Shown: positions 41,729 to 50,980, numbered from the stretch's first letter. The stretch is DNA of 64,000 nt from UBA1794 sp964439955 (GCA_964439955.1 CAYTPX010000007.1:11189-75188), one strand, 5' to 3'. Made by a program: numbers and translations. The notes: generated by a model not told the origin, from the sequence alone.

Positions 41729-43387
41729 CTACCAATCATAGGTCAAGCCGAAACTGAACAGCTCGTAATATTGGAAATAACTGTCTCCTTGGGCACGGCT
41801 AACGCTGTCGTCGAAACGGATGTGCCAGAAAAGGGAGGCTTTGATGTAACGGTTGACGAGAAAGTCGAGCGTGTTTTCCCAACTCCCTTCCGTGCGCTCA
41901 TAATTGGTGAACCCTTCGAAGCGGCCGGTGTACTTGACGAAAGAAAAGATTTGCCAGTCGAAAGTGGATGTTATCTTCGACCCGTACGTGTGTTGTGCGA
42001 ACTTTCCCTCGTCAATGCCGTATTGGGTCTCTTCAATTTCTGCGTCTTTTACGAATTTCAGGTCGTAGTTTAATGGGGCAAGCACGATGGACAGGTTCAA
42101 GTTGTTCTTGTTTAACTTATAATCCATACCGATACCGACGGAAAGGTAGGCGGGCGAGAGGAAGCCCGACGAGCGTTCGTCGGAATTGGTCGGGTATCCG
42201 TTGAATATCTGGGTAGAGAATTGGGCGCTGATGGTATAGTACCAGTTGGAAATGGCTTGCAGGCCGATTTTTCCCGTGTATCGGAGCAGGTCATTATTCA
42301 TGTGGATATTTCGCAGCGTGTCCGAAGAGGTCGTATTGAAACCTTCCTTTATCTCTAAAGTGTTGTCCCATTGTATCTTCTTCTGGTTGTTGTAATTGAA
42401 CTTGAATGTGAAGTTGCTTTGCAGGTTTAGGTTGTTTTCCCCGCCCTTGTACCAGTTTTCCGAGACGTACAACTGGGAGAATTGCAGCGAGCTGCTGGCC
42501 GAGAAGTTCCAAAAGCTGGGCTTGATGAGTTTTACCCCTTTTATCCCCCTGTTGTGGAGTTCAGGGCGCCGAACGGGTTCGGGTTGGAAAAGTTCGGAAA
42601 TGTTTACCTTGGGGGCGGCGAGCTCTTCTTCTTTTACTTTGTACACTTTGAGCCCGTCGATTTTGTAGCTCCACTTCGCGATGCTTTGGGGCTTTGTGTA
42701 ATACACGGTGTAGTACATGGCATTTAGGAACTTGTTGCCCCTCATGAAATGCCGGTATGTGCTGTTGTCGTACTCCAGTTGGGGCATCTTCTCGGTGAGC
42801 CAGCCGTAATAGAATTCCCTCGAAGCCTGTTGCGCTTGTAGGGTGAGCTTGTAGGCCTGTATCTGCATTTCGGCCGCCCGGAGCGAATCGACTATCGATT
42901 GGAAAGGGTTCGCCCCTGTCCCCTTGGCGCTTACGGCGCTGTGTGCGGGTTGCCGCCTCCTCCTGCGCCTCCCTTGGTTCTTTTCAGCCCGTTCCGCCTG
43001 GATTCGGAGCGAATCGTTGTAAGCTTCTCCGTAAACCTTACGGAAGTTCCGGTCCGGGTTGTCGTATTTTCCCTGCAATAGTTCCTTGGGCGACCATTGC
43101 ATGAGTGCCTCGTGGTAGAAAGTGAAAGGCAGGTAGAGCTTGTAGTACGCGGGGTCGATTATTGTCTCCCCGGGAGCTTCTTCCGTGGAGTCGGCGGGGG
43201 CAAGGATGCCGGCGCATGCGCTGTCGGGGAAAAGTGCAGGCGCTTTTCCGGAAAGCGCGCTGTCTCCCAGGAAAAAGATGCAAGGCTTCCCGCGCGCCGC
43301 GCTGTGCCTTTCTGCCGAAGCGTACGGGCTTGTCGCCCAAAGGGCAAGGGTTGCCAGGGATAGGGTACGTAGGAGGGTTCTTTTCAT
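41729..43387 (-). CDS. DUF3078 outer-membrane-type protein with repeat-encoded insert
   Basis: Bacteroidetes DUF3078 protein of unknown function, 552 residues. A signal peptide (residues 1-25, ending SPYASA) is followed by an unusual segment, about residues 32-54, that is encoded by repeat cluster R9. A helical, charged region then leads to a beta-rich C-terminal half with alternating aromatic strands (QFSQLYVSENWYKGGENN, ISNWYYTISAQFSTQIF) ending in YELFSFGLTYDW, consistent with an outer-membrane barrel with terminal aromatic residue. A -7 box ends 5 nt before ATG 43387. Monocistronic by position. Confidence 0.85.
   Translation of the reverse strand: MKRTLLRTLSLATLALWATSPYASAERHSAARGKPCIFFLGDSALSGKAPALFPDSACAGILAPADSTEEAPGETIIDPAYYKLYLPFTFYHEALMQWSPKELLQGKYDNPDRNFRKVYGEAYNDSLRIQAERAEKNQGRRRRRRQPAHSAVSAKGTGANPFQSIVDSLRAAEMQIQAYKLTLQAQQASREFYYGWLTEKMPQLEYDNSTYRHFMRGNKFLNAMYYTVYYTKPQSIAKWSYKIDGLKVYKVKEEELAAPKVNISELFQPEPVRRPELHNRGIKGVKLIKPSFWNFSASSSLQFSQLYVSENWYKGGENNLNLQSNFTFKFNYNNQKKIQWDNTLEIKEGFNTTSSDTLRNIHMNNDLLRYTGKIGLQAISNWYYTISAQFSTQIFNGYPTNSDERSSGFLSPAYLSVGIGMDYKLNKNNLNLSIVLAPLNYDLKFVKDAEIEETQYGIDEGKFAQHTYGSKITSTFDWQIFSFVKYTGRFEGFTNYERTEGSWENTLDFLVNRYIKASLFWHIRFDDSVSRAQGDSYFQYYELFSFGLTYDW
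43226..43292. repeat. Palindromic repeat cluster R9 inside a coding sequence
   Basis: Units at 43226-43249 (GGGGAAAAGTGC / AGGCGCTTTTCC), about 43250-43269, and 43270-43292, lying in frame within the DUF3078 gene directly after the signal peptide. Confidence 0.75.
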
Positions 43388-43392
43388 GCCTG

Positions 43393-43400
43393 CAAAAATA
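43393..43400 (-). promoter_or_regulatory. -7 box abutting the DUF3078 start codon
   Basis: TATTTTTG on the minus strand, 5 nt from the ATG, implying a leaderless or nearly leaderless mRNA. Confidence 0.5.
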
Positions 43401-43518
43401 CGTTTTTTCGCTTAATCCCGCTCTATCCAGCTTGCTTAAAATGACCCGGTACGACAGGCTTGTCGTTTATTTGGCAGAATTTCCACGTGAAAGTCCGGGT
43501 GGAAAGCCCTTTTTTTCG

Positions 43519-43526
43519 TACATTTG
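43519..43526 (+). promoter_or_regulatory. -7 box for pyrG
   Basis: TACATTTG, a perfect TAnnTTTG, 82 nt before the pyrG GTG. No -33 element at normal spacing was found. Confidence 0.45.
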
Positions 43527-43608
43527 CCACCCCGTAAGGGTGGGGCTTTGCCTTAACTCCTCTGCATCGATGTTTTTTAAGAGTTAATCAAAAACCATTT
43601 TTATTATC

Positions 43609-45222
43609 GTGGGAGAAACAAAATACATATTTGTCACCGGCGGGGTGGCCTCTTCTTTGGGGAAAGGCATTATCTCCTCTTCTATCGGGAAACTGCTGCA
43701 AGCGCGCGGTTATAAGGTTACCATCCAGAAATTCGACCCTTATATCAATATCGACCCGGGTACCCTCAATCCTTATGAGCATGGCGAATGTTATGTGACG
43801 GTAGACGGCCGCGAGACCGACCTTGACTTGGGCCATTATGAACGCTTCCTTGGCATCCAGACCACGAAGGCGAACAATATTACTACCGGACGGATTTACA
43901 AGAACGTCATCGACAAGGAACGCCGGGGCGACTTTTTGGGCAAGACGGTGCAGATCATTCCCCATATCACGGATGAGATCAAGCGGAACGTGTTGCTCTT
44001 GGGGAATAAATATAAGTATGATTTCGTGATAACGGAGATTGGCGGCACGGTCGGCGACATCGAGTCGCTTCCTTTCCTTGAGAGCATGCGCCAATTAAAG
44101 TGGGAGTTGGGGCGGAATGCCTTGTGCGTCCATCTTACGTACGTGCCTTACTTGGCTGCGGCGAAAGAGTTGAAGACTAAGCCGACGCAGCACTCCGTGA
44201 AGGAACTGCTCTCCCTTGGCATCCAGCCCGACGTCTTGGTGCTCCGTTCCGAGCATGAGTTGGGCGAAAAACTCCGCAAGAAGGTGGCGCTGTTCTGTAA
44301 CGTTGATCCCAAGGCGGTGGTGCAGTCCGTGGATTGCCCGACGATATACGAAGTGCCCCTCAAGATGCAGGAGCAAGAATTGGACGTGGCCATCTTGGAA
44401 AAGATGGGGCTTCCCGTCGGGCCGCAGCCCGAACTGAAGCCTTGGCGCGAGTTCCTTGCCCGCCGGGCGAATGCCACGGAGGAAGTGGTCGTGGCGCTGG
44501 TGGGGAAATACGTGGAGCTCCAAGACGCTTACAAGTCTATCTTGGAAGCATTGTCCCAAGCGGCTACGTACAACGACCGCAAGGTGAAAATCGAAACCGT
44601 GCAGAGCGACAACATAACGCGCGAGAACGTGGAGGGATTCCTGGAGCATGTCGATGGAATTGTCATCTGTCCGGGCTTCGGCTCCCGTGGCATCGAAGGT
44701 AAGTTCATTGCGGCGGAATACGCCCGTACGCACGATAAGGTGACGTTTGGCATCTGCCTGGGCATGCAGTGCATGGCCATTGAATTCGCCCGGAATGTCT
44801 TGGGTTATCAAGATGCCAACTCGGTGGAAATAGAACCGAAGACGCCCCACAACATAATCGACCTGATGGAAGAGCAGAAAGCCATCACGGACATGGGGGG
44901 CACGATGAGGCTGGGCGCGTATGAGTGCGTCATAGACCGCAACTCGCGCTTGTTCGGGATTTACGGGAAGGAGCACATCCAGGAACGGCACCGGCACCGC
45001 TATGAATTCAATAATGACTATAAGGCCCAATTCGAACAAGCCGGCATGAAATGCGTGGGCATCAATCCGGAAGCAGGGCTGGTGGAGATTGTGGAGATAC
45101 CGGAACTCACATGGTATATCGGCACCCAGTTCCATCCCGAATACAGCAGCACGGTGTTGGCTCCCCATCCCTTGTTCCTCTCTTTCATCAAGGCTGCCAT
45201 TACGAAACATAAAACAAAATAA
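43609..45222 (+). CDS. pyrG: CTP synthase
   Basis: Makes CTP from UTP, ATP and glutamine. The 537-residue enzyme has the N-terminal synthetase domain (TKYIFVTGGVASSLGKGI P-loop at residues 4-21; DPYINIDPGTLNPYEHGE) and a C-terminal class I glutamine amidotransferase domain with catalytic cysteine in FGICLGMQCMAIEFARN and the His/Glu pair in TQFHPEYSS. The start is GTG 43609; no in-frame ATG lies upstream after the last stop. yidC begins 34 nt after the stop. Confidence 0.97.
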   Translation: MGETKYIFVTGGVASSLGKGIISSSIGKLLQARGYKVTIQKFDPYINIDPGTLNPYEHGECYVTVDGRETDLDLGHYERFLGIQTTKANNITTGRIYKNVIDKERRGDFLGKTVQIIPHITDEIKRNVLLLGNKYKYDFVITEIGGTVGDIESLPFLESMRQLKWELGRNALCVHLTYVPYLAAAKELKTKPTQHSVKELLSLGIQPDVLVLRSEHELGEKLRKKVALFCNVDPKAVVQSVDCPTIYEVPLKMQEQELDVAILEKMGLPVGPQPELKPWREFLARRANATEEVVVALVGKYVELQDAYKSILEALSQAATYNDRKVKIETVQSDNITRENVEGFLEHVDGIVICPGFGSRGIEGKFIAAEYARTHDKVTFGICLGMQCMAIEFARNVLGYQDANSVEIEPKTPHNIIDLMEEQKAITDMGGTMRLGAYECVIDRNSRLFGIYGKEHIQERHRHRYEFNNDYKAQFEQAGMKCVGINPEAGLVEIVEIPELTWYIGTQFHPEYSSTVLAPHPLFLSFIKAAITKHKTK

Positions 45223-45256
45223 GAACGACACAAGCAGTTACCACAAATAGAATCTT

Positions 45257-47134
45257 ATGGATAAAAACTCAAAGATAGGGATTGGATTGATGTTCTTGGT
45301 GCTTATCGCCTTTTCTTTCCTTTCCCGTCCTTCGCAGGAGGAAATCGACGCGCGGTTGCGGGCAGACTCCTTGGCTGCCGTGCAGCAGCAAAAAGAAAAA
45401 ATCCTTGCGGAAGCCGATTCTTTGCGCATGGCAGAAGCCGCCTTGCGGCAGCAATTCGGGAAGTCGGACACGGCGTCCCTTTTCTATTCCGCCCTCAGCG
45501 GGGAAGAAAAGGCCGTGACGTTGGAAAACAACCGGGTGGCGGTTACGGTATCAAGCCGCGGCGCACGCATCAGCAAAGTAGTGCTGAAAGACTACAAAGA
45601 CCAAGAGAAAAACCCGCTGATGCTTTTTGATTCCCCTGACGGGCTGATGAACTTCGAGTTTCAAACGCGGCAGGGTGTGCTGGCCACCGCCCTGTATTAT
45701 TTCCAGCTGGTGCAAGTGACGGACTCCAATGTCGTGATGCGCTTGAGCGCGGATGCCGACAGCTATGTCGATTTCTGCTATACACTGCGTAAGGACGACT
45801 ATATGGTGGACTTTTCGATGCAGGCTGTAGGCATGGCCTCCGTGCTGGATCCGGCGGCCGACCATGCCGCAATCCTGTGGAAGCAGAAGCTCCGCCAGTT
45901 GGAGCGCGGCCACACCTATGAGAATCGCTACTCGAACCTTTCTTATAAGACTGCCAATGACTACGATTACTTGTCGGCGAATCAAAGCGAAGAGGCGGAC
46001 ATCCCTGAAAATGTGCGCTGGGTGGCTTTTAAGAACCAGTTCTTTTCATCCGTACTCATTGCGGACAAAGCTGGATTTTCCTCCCCAAAACTCTCTTCGC
46101 GCATGGAGGGAAAGGAGAGCGGCTACTTGAAGAACCTCTCGGCTGACTTGCTAGTTGGTTTCGACCCGACGGGCGCACGTGCCACGAACCTGTCATTCTA
46201 TTTTGGCCCGAACCACTACAAGACGCTCCGTGCCTATGACAAGAACCTCTCCGGAAGCGACAAATTGGAGCTTGACCGTTTGGTTTACCTCGGGTGGGTG
46301 CTGTTCCGTTGGATCAACAAGTACTTTACGATCAACCTTTTCGACTGGCTTTCCCGTCTGGGGCTGAGCATGGGTGTCGTCTTGCTGTTCATGACCGTCA
46401 TAGTGAAAACGCTGGTATATCCCCTTACCTACAAGTCCTATATGTCGTCCGTGCGCATGCGTGTGTTGAAACCGCAAATTGACGCGCTCAACGAGAAGTA
46501 CCCGCGCAAGGAAGACGCCATGAAGAAGCAGCAGGAAATGATGAGCATTTACAGCAAATATGGGGTCAGCCCGATGGGCGGATGCCTCCCGATGCTCCTG
46601 CAGATGCCCATCTGGATTGCATTATTCATGTTTGTCCCGACGGCAATCGAGTTGCGTCAACAGAGTTTCCTCTGGGCTGATGACCTTTCCACCTATGACG
46701 ATCTCATCAGTTGGAGCACCAATATCCCCTTCCTCGGCAACCATTTGAGCCTTTTCTGCCTGCTCATGACGCTGACCAACTTGCTTTACACCAAGTACAA
46801 CATGGACCAGCAGAAAGACACGATGGCGGGGCAGCAGCAATTGCCTGCGATGAAATGGATGATGTACCTCATGCCTCTCGTCTTCATCTTCATCCTTAAC
46901 GACTACGCCTCGGGACTTAACTACTATTATTTCCTCTCTTCGGTGACGAGTATCTTGATTATGCTCATTTTGCGCCGCGTCATCAAGGACGAGAAGGTGC
47001 TGGCCCAGCTGAACGCGTATGCCGCATCGGCCAAACCGCGGAAGAAGGGTAGCATGATGGCGCGCCTGGAAGAGATGCAACGCCAGCAGGAGGAGCTCCA
47101 GCGGCGTAGGCAGGCGGCGCAGAAGAAACGCTGA
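45257..47134 (+). CDS. yidC: Membrane protein insertase YidC
   Basis: Inserts proteins into the inner membrane, alone or with Sec. The 625-residue protein has the Gram-negative layout: an N-terminal anchor (IGIGLMFLVLIAFSFLS), a large periplasmic beta domain to about residue 345, then the conserved 60-kDa insertase core with MGVVLLFMTVIVKTLVYPLTYKSY, the cytoplasmic helical hairpin (KEDAMKKQQEMMSIYSKYG), GGCLPMLLQMPIWIALFMF, and three further helices. The basic tail (MARLEEMQRQQEELQRRRQ) probably contacts ribosomes. Downstream of pyrG; a small hairpin follows. Confidence 0.97.
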   Translation: MDKNSKIGIGLMFLVLIAFSFLSRPSQEEIDARLRADSLAAVQQQKEKILAEADSLRMAEAALRQQFGKSDTASLFYSALSGEEKAVTLENNRVAVTVSSRGARISKVVLKDYKDQEKNPLMLFDSPDGLMNFEFQTRQGVLATALYYFQLVQVTDSNVVMRLSADADSYVDFCYTLRKDDYMVDFSMQAVGMASVLDPAADHAAILWKQKLRQLERGHTYENRYSNLSYKTANDYDYLSANQSEEADIPENVRWVAFKNQFFSSVLIADKAGFSSPKLSSRMEGKESGYLKNLSADLLVGFDPTGARATNLSFYFGPNHYKTLRAYDKNLSGSDKLELDRLVYLGWVLFRWINKYFTINLFDWLSRLGLSMGVVLLFMTVIVKTLVYPLTYKSYMSSVRMRVLKPQIDALNEKYPRKEDAMKKQQEMMSIYSKYGVSPMGGCLPMLLQMPIWIALFMFVPTAIELRQQSFLWADDLSTYDDLISWSTNIPFLGNHLSLFCLLMTLTNLLYTKYNMDQQKDTMAGQQQLPAMKWMMYLMPLVFIFILNDYASGLNYYYFLSSVTSILIMLILRRVIKDEKVLAQLNAYAASAKPRKKGSMMARLEEMQRQQEELQRRRQAAQKKR

Positions 47135-47160
47135 GGCATCCCTTGGGGACGGTATCTTAG

Positions 47161-47180
47161 GCCGGGAATCCCCGGCTTTA
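47161..47180 (+). terminator. Small hairpin after yidC
   Basis: GCCGGG, a 4-nt loop, CCCGGC, then TTTAT: a short intrinsic terminator 26 nt after the yidC stop. Confidence 0.55.
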
Positions 47181-47258
47181 TAAACCACCATGCAGGAATC
47201 CCGCCGGACATGTTACGGAGGTCTGGCGGATTACCTGCATGTTACTGGATACAGGACT

Positions 47259-47903
47259 ATGAAGTGGAAAAAGAACATATTTGCTGTTTGTGGCTTGATT
47301 GTTTCCGGCTTGATTCTTACCTCCGCGGGGGAGATGGAAGGAAGCCACGGGTTTACACACATGGAGCGTTCCCATGTGCGGGTGAAAACACCGGGGCTTT
47401 TTGCCACAGGCGACCGTTTCTCCTTGTGTTTCGACACGCTTTCGGCGTCTGACTGGTGCTTTCCCCTGCCCGGTGCCAAGGTGATTTCGTCTTATGCCAG
47501 CAAGGGACGCAAGTCCCATACGGGGACGGACTTGAAAACCTGTCCGGACGATACCATCCGCGCCGCTTTCCATGGCGTGGTACGGATGTCAAAGAACTAT
47601 GCGGGTTACGGGAATGTGGTAGTTGTACGGCACGACAACGGATTGGAGACCGTCTATAGCCACAACAGCCGCAATCTCGTCAGCGTGGGGCAAGAGGTGA
47701 AGGCCGGTATGCCCATCGCCCTGACTGGACGCACGGGGCGTGCCACTACCGAGCACCTGCATTTCGAGGTGCGGGTCAATGGGGATCATTTCAATCCCAC
47801 TTTGATTTTCGACATGGACAGCCGTACTTTGCGTCCGTGCCGCTTGGAGTGCGTCAAGAAAGGTGGCTATGTCACCGTGCATTCCGTCGCGGCCGGTCGT
47901 TGA
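47259..47903 (+). CDS. M23 family (LytM-type) metallopeptidase
   Basis: Exported peptidoglycan-hydrolase-like protein, about 214 residues. A signal peptide or anchor (MKWKKNIFAVCGLIVSGLILTSAG) precedes an M23 domain: the first zinc motif HTGTD (KSHTGTDLKTCPDD), the YSHNSRNLVSVGQEVKAGMPIALTG segment, and the second zinc motif HLHFEVRVNG near the C-terminus. The zinc-ligand set H...D...HxH is complete, so it may be active on peptide cross-links. ATG 47259 is chosen by the signal peptide; upstream in-frame ATG 47190 gives an unlikely N-terminus. A strong terminator follows. Confidence 0.88.
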   Translation: MKWKKNIFAVCGLIVSGLILTSAGEMEGSHGFTHMERSHVRVKTPGLFATGDRFSLCFDTLSASDWCFPLPGAKVISSYASKGRKSHTGTDLKTCPDDTIRAAFHGVVRMSKNYAGYGNVVVVRHDNGLETVYSHNSRNLVSVGQEVKAGMPIALTGRTGRATTEHLHFEVRVNGDHFNPTLIFDMDSRTLRPCRLECVKKGGYVTVHSVAAGR

Positions 47904-47924
47904 GCGGCGCAGGGACTTTTCATA

Positions 47925-48003
47925 GGAAGCGGCAAGGCAGTCCGGGGAAAGCCTTGCCGCTTTTCTCGTTTTCCGCCGTGCCCTTTCGGGAAAAGGCGCG
48001 GTG
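47925..48003. repeat. Palindromic repeat cluster R10
   Basis: Degenerate units overlapping the terminator and a further GGGAAAAGGCGCGG unit near 47988, between two convergent genes. Confidence 0.45.
47927..47964 (+). terminator. Terminator after the M23 gene
   Basis: AAGCGGCAAGGC (47927-47938) pairs with GCCTTGCCGCTT (47951-47962), followed by TTCTCGTTTT. The core GCCTTGCCGC also appears in the terminator at 11888. Confidence 0.7.
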
Positions 48004-48008
48004 TTGTT

Positions 48009-49211
48009 TCACGTTCCAGGCTTGAGGAATGCGCGCACGATGAGCGGCAAGTGGTCGCTCGTGCCTTCCTCTTGGTATTGGTAGCCATAGTAAGTTCGGT
48101 AGGGGCGCAGGCCGAGGTATTTTTCGTCGCGTTGCAAGAGGAAGGGGAAAGCCCCCGGTTCGGCACAGCGGGCGGGGACGTGGAGCGGGTCTTTCCCTGC
48201 AAGCATCCTTCCGCTTACGAGGATATGGTCGAGCACGCCCCATGTCCCTTGGTATTTGTAAGTCCCCGGCTGGCTGTGCTCCAGCGGCGCGGCCAGGTCG
48301 TACAGCCCCTCTTCCCGTATGGGGGCTTGGTTACGGGCCATTTTCCTGCGGTGTTTGCGTGCTATGTCGCACCCCTCCGGCAGCGCGGGTGCCGGGGGGA
48401 TGAGTGTTTGTAGCGTCTCGCTGAAGAGCTGCGTGCCGGGATATTCGTTGAAGTCCCCCATGGCGACGATGAGCGGCTGTACCCGTCGTTGGGCTATGCT
48501 GTCTATTTTCTCCTTTAACGTGTGTGCCGCTGCGCGGCGGAGCGGGTCGGTAGCCTGCTTCCCGTCGCGTCGCGAGGGGAAGTGTACGACAAACACGTCC
48601 AGCGTGTCGCCCGTCTCGATCAGGCCGCAGGCATGGAGCGTGTGGCGGCTGGGCAGGATTTCCCCCGACGGGAGGCGGGTGGGGAAACTTTCGCTGTGGA
48701 GCAGCCGGAAGCGGTCGCGCTGGTAGAGCAGGGCGGTGCAGGTGCCCCTCGGGTCGGACGTGGAGGCCGCCACGTAGCGGTAGTCGGCCGTGCGCAGCAG
48801 GCTGCGCCGTGTCAGGTAGAAGAGCACGCTGTCGCCTTCCGTTTCACACAGCCCTACGAGCGCGGGGGGAAGTTCTTTGCCGCAGGCCATGATGGCCCGC
48901 CCTATGGCGGTGAGCTTCTTCCTGTATTTCCCCCAGCCCCATCCCCGCGCGCCCGTCGGGAGGAACTCGTCGTCGTCGCGGAGCGGATCGTCGGTGGGGT
49001 GGAAGAGGTTTTCCACGTTGTAGGACACAATGGTGAATTCTTCCCCCTGCCCTCCCGCCGTCTCCCCGTGGTCTCCCGGGAGTTGCGCGGCGGTATCGGC
49101 CGGGAGTGCGGCGAGGAGCGGCAGGAGGCACAGGGTGCGATGAAAAAAGTCCCCCGCTTTCCGGTGGAAAGGCGGGGAACTTTTCTTGGAAAGTGCAGGG
49201 GCTTGTCGCAT
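48009..49211 (-). CDS. Endonuclease/exonuclease/phosphatase family protein with repeat-derived N-terminus
   Basis: EEP-superfamily (DNase I-like) phosphodiesterase of 400 residues. Family motifs are VSYNVENLFHP near residue 60, LCETEGDS, VVHFPSRRDG, GDFNEYPG near 250 and the C-terminal SDHLP; an HIL-type aspartate/histidine pair is present. A hydrophobic stretch (LCLLPLLAALPADTAAQ) at residues 27-43 looks like an export signal. Residues 2-23 are encoded by repeat cluster R11 and no other start codon lies before the signal core, so the repeat appears to supply the start. It begins 4 nt after the pepD stop. Confidence 0.8.
   Translation of the reverse strand: MRQAPALSKKSSPPFHRKAGDFFHRTLCLLPLLAALPADTAAQLPGDHGETAGGQGEEFTIVSYNVENLFHPTDDPLRDDDEFLPTGARGWGWGKYRKKLTAIGRAIMACGKELPPALVGLCETEGDSVLFYLTRRSLLRTADYRYVAASTSDPRGTCTALLYQRDRFRLLHSESFPTRLPSGEILPSRHTLHACGLIETGDTLDVFVVHFPSRRDGKQATDPLRRAAAHTLKEKIDSIAQRRVQPLIVAMGDFNEYPGTQLFSETLQTLIPPAPALPEGCDIARKHRRKMARNQAPIREEGLYDLAAPLEHSQPGTYKYQGTWGVLDHILVSGRMLAGKDPLHVPARCAEPGAFPFLLQRDEKYLGLRPYRTYYGYQYQEEGTSDHLPLIVRAFLKPGT
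49143..49208. repeat. Palindromic repeat cluster R11 at a gene start
   Basis: Units at 49143-49165, 49166-49187 and 49188-49208 (GGAAAGTGC / AGGGGCTTG). All lie inside the first 23 codons of the EEP gene. Confidence 0.65.
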
Positions 49212-49215
49212 GCGG

Positions 49216-50685
49216 CTACAAACCGGCCAAGATGCCGGTGAGGTGTTTCCAGACGGTTTGCAGGGAGGGGATATACATTTTTTCCTCCGGCGTATGCACC
49301 CCGCGCAAGGTCGGCCCGATGGAAATCATCTCCATCCCGGGATATTTCTTGCCGATGAGTCCGCACTCCAGCCCGGCGTGTATGGTCTTCACGTACGCCT
49401 CGCGCCCGGTGGCCTCGCGGTGGGCGGCTTGTGCCGCTGCCAGCAGGCGCGATTCGTAGACAGGCTCCCAGCCGGGATAGTCGCCGTCGGTCACGATGCG
49501 GTCGGCATGGGCCAGGCGGAAGGCTGCCGCTACGCAGCGCGTCACTTCCTCTTTTGAGAACTCGCTTTCGCTGCGCTGGCTGCTTACGACGGTGAGTTGC
49601 CCCTCTTTGCCCGTGCTTAGGATGGCGATGTTGTTGGACGTGTGCACGAATTCGGCAGACTCTTGGCTGAAGGCGTATACCCCGGTGTGGACGGCGTTGA
49701 GGGCTTCCACCACTTCTTCGGCGCACATCGGATCCAGTACCTGTGCGGGTTGGTCGCAGGAAACCAGCGTCCATTTCATGCCGGGGTCGGTCTTTTTGTA
49801 TTCGCGTTCCATCTCGGCGGCAAAGAGGTTGAGGCTTACGCGCAGGTGCTCTTTTTCTTCCGTCCGCACCCCTACGGTCGCTGTGGCCTCGATGGGTATG
49901 GCGTTGTGCTTGCTGCCGCCTTCCATCGAGCAGATGTGCAGGTCGAGCCTCTCCTCCTCCTGCAAGCGCCCGAGCAGGCTGGCGAGGAGCTTGATGGCGT
50001 TGGCGTGCCCTTTTTCGATGTCGCTCCCCGAGTGCCCGCCGGAGAGCCCTTCGAGGCTGATGCGGGCGTAGAAGAAATCACCCCGCGGGGCAGGGGCGAA
50101 CCCGCGATTCCAGGTAGCGGTCAGGCAGTTCCCTCCTGCGCAGCCCACGCAAATCTCGCCCTCCTCTTCCGAGTCGAGGTTGATGAGGTAAGGGCTTTGC
50201 AGCCACCCTTCCTTAAGGAACTCCGCGCCGCCGAGCGAGATCTCCTCGTCCACGGTGAAAAGCGCCTCGACCGGCCCGTGCGCCACTTCGCTGCTGTCCA
50301 GCACGGCCAAGGCCAAGGCCACCCCGATGCCGTTGTCGGCGCCGAGGGTCGTGCCCTTGGCGTGCAGCCATTCGCCGTCGATGACAGTCTGGATGGGGTC
50401 TTTCAGAAAATCGTGCTGCACGTCTTTGCGCTTCTCGGGCACCATGTCCGTATGGGCTTGCAGCACGACGCCCGGCGCGCCTTCCTTGCCGGGCGTGGCG
50501 GGCTTGCGGATGAGCGTGTTGCCCCGTTCGTCGTTTTCATGCCATAGCCCCCTTTCCTCCGCGAAGCGGCGCAAGTAGTCGGTAACTCCCTTTTCGTGCC
50601 CGGAAGGGCGGGGGATGTTGCAGATGTCTTTGAAGAAGCGGAAGACATTCTGCGGTTGTAATTCGTCGTATACCATGGGATACAT
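49216..50685 (-). CDS. pepD: Aminoacyl-histidine dipeptidase (M20C)
   Basis: Zinc dipeptidase of the PepD/M20C family. The 489-residue protein has IPRPSGHEKGV near residue 22, the metal histidine in VVLQAHTDMVPE, the bridging aspartate in TLGADNGIGVALALA, the general-base pair in LFTVDEEISLGGAEFL, and GGHSGSDIEKG, each intact. It is expected in the cytoplasm or periplasm; no signal peptide is seen. ATG 50685 gives MYPMVYDELQP. The EEP gene follows 4 nt after its stop, so they share a transcript. Confidence 0.94.
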   Translation of the reverse strand: MYPMVYDELQPQNVFRFFKDICNIPRPSGHEKGVTDYLRRFAEERGLWHENDERGNTLIRKPATPGKEGAPGVVLQAHTDMVPEKRKDVQHDFLKDPIQTVIDGEWLHAKGTTLGADNGIGVALALAVLDSSEVAHGPVEALFTVDEEISLGGAEFLKEGWLQSPYLINLDSEEEGEICVGCAGGNCLTATWNRGFAPAPRGDFFYARISLEGLSGGHSGSDIEKGHANAIKLLASLLGRLQEEERLDLHICSMEGGSKHNAIPIEATATVGVRTEEKEHLRVSLNLFAAEMEREYKKTDPGMKWTLVSCDQPAQVLDPMCAEEVVEALNAVHTGVYAFSQESAEFVHTSNNIAILSTGKEGQLTVVSSQRSESEFSKEEVTRCVAAAFRLAHADRIVTDGDYPGWEPVYESRLLAAAQAAHREATGREAYVKTIHAGLECGLIGKKYPGMEMISIGPTLRGVHTPEEKMYIPSLQTVWKHLTGILAGL

Positions 50686-50724
50686 TATATTAAAGTGTTG
50701 TAATAACTAAAGTTGGTTAAGGAT

Positions 50725-50757
50725 ATTGCTCCGGTACACGGCAAAGGGTTATCTTTG
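50725..50757 (+). promoter_or_regulatory. Promoter of the OmpH-like lipoprotein gene
   Basis: ATTG (50725-50728), 21 nt, TATCTTTG (50750-50757). The start codon is about 220 nt further on, with repeat cluster R12 in the leader. Confidence 0.55.
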
Positions 50758-50822
50758 CCGCTTGCAAATATATGGATAAAGCTGCAAAGAGTTTTTCCCC
50801 GAGTGTTAATAGTTGCAATCTC

Positions 50823-50945
50823 AAAGTGCCGGCTTTTTGGGAAAAGTGCCTCCGCTTTTGCGGAAAAGGGCGGGCGCTTCCATGCGGGAGTGCCGGGGCT
50901 TTTGGGAGGAAGGGCTTGCCCTGAGGGGGCTGTTTGCAGGGAATC
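50823..50945. repeat. Palindromic repeat cluster R12 (4-5 units)
   Basis: Units begin near 50823 (AAAGTGCC / GGCTTTTTG), 50840 (GAAAAGTGCC / TCCGCTTTTGC), 50862 and 50886 (GGGAGTGCC / GGGGCTTTTGG), then a degenerate tail. This is the longest run in the window and sits in the untranslated leader of the OmpH-like gene. Confidence 0.7.
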
Positions 50946-50980
50946 GGAAAAAGGATAGAAATCAAAATAACGAAAAAGGT

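Noticed and set aside
44095..45231. Long minus-strand frame opposite pyrG
   Set aside because: pyrG is unambiguous on the plus strand and the opposite product is low-complexity with no recognisable domain.
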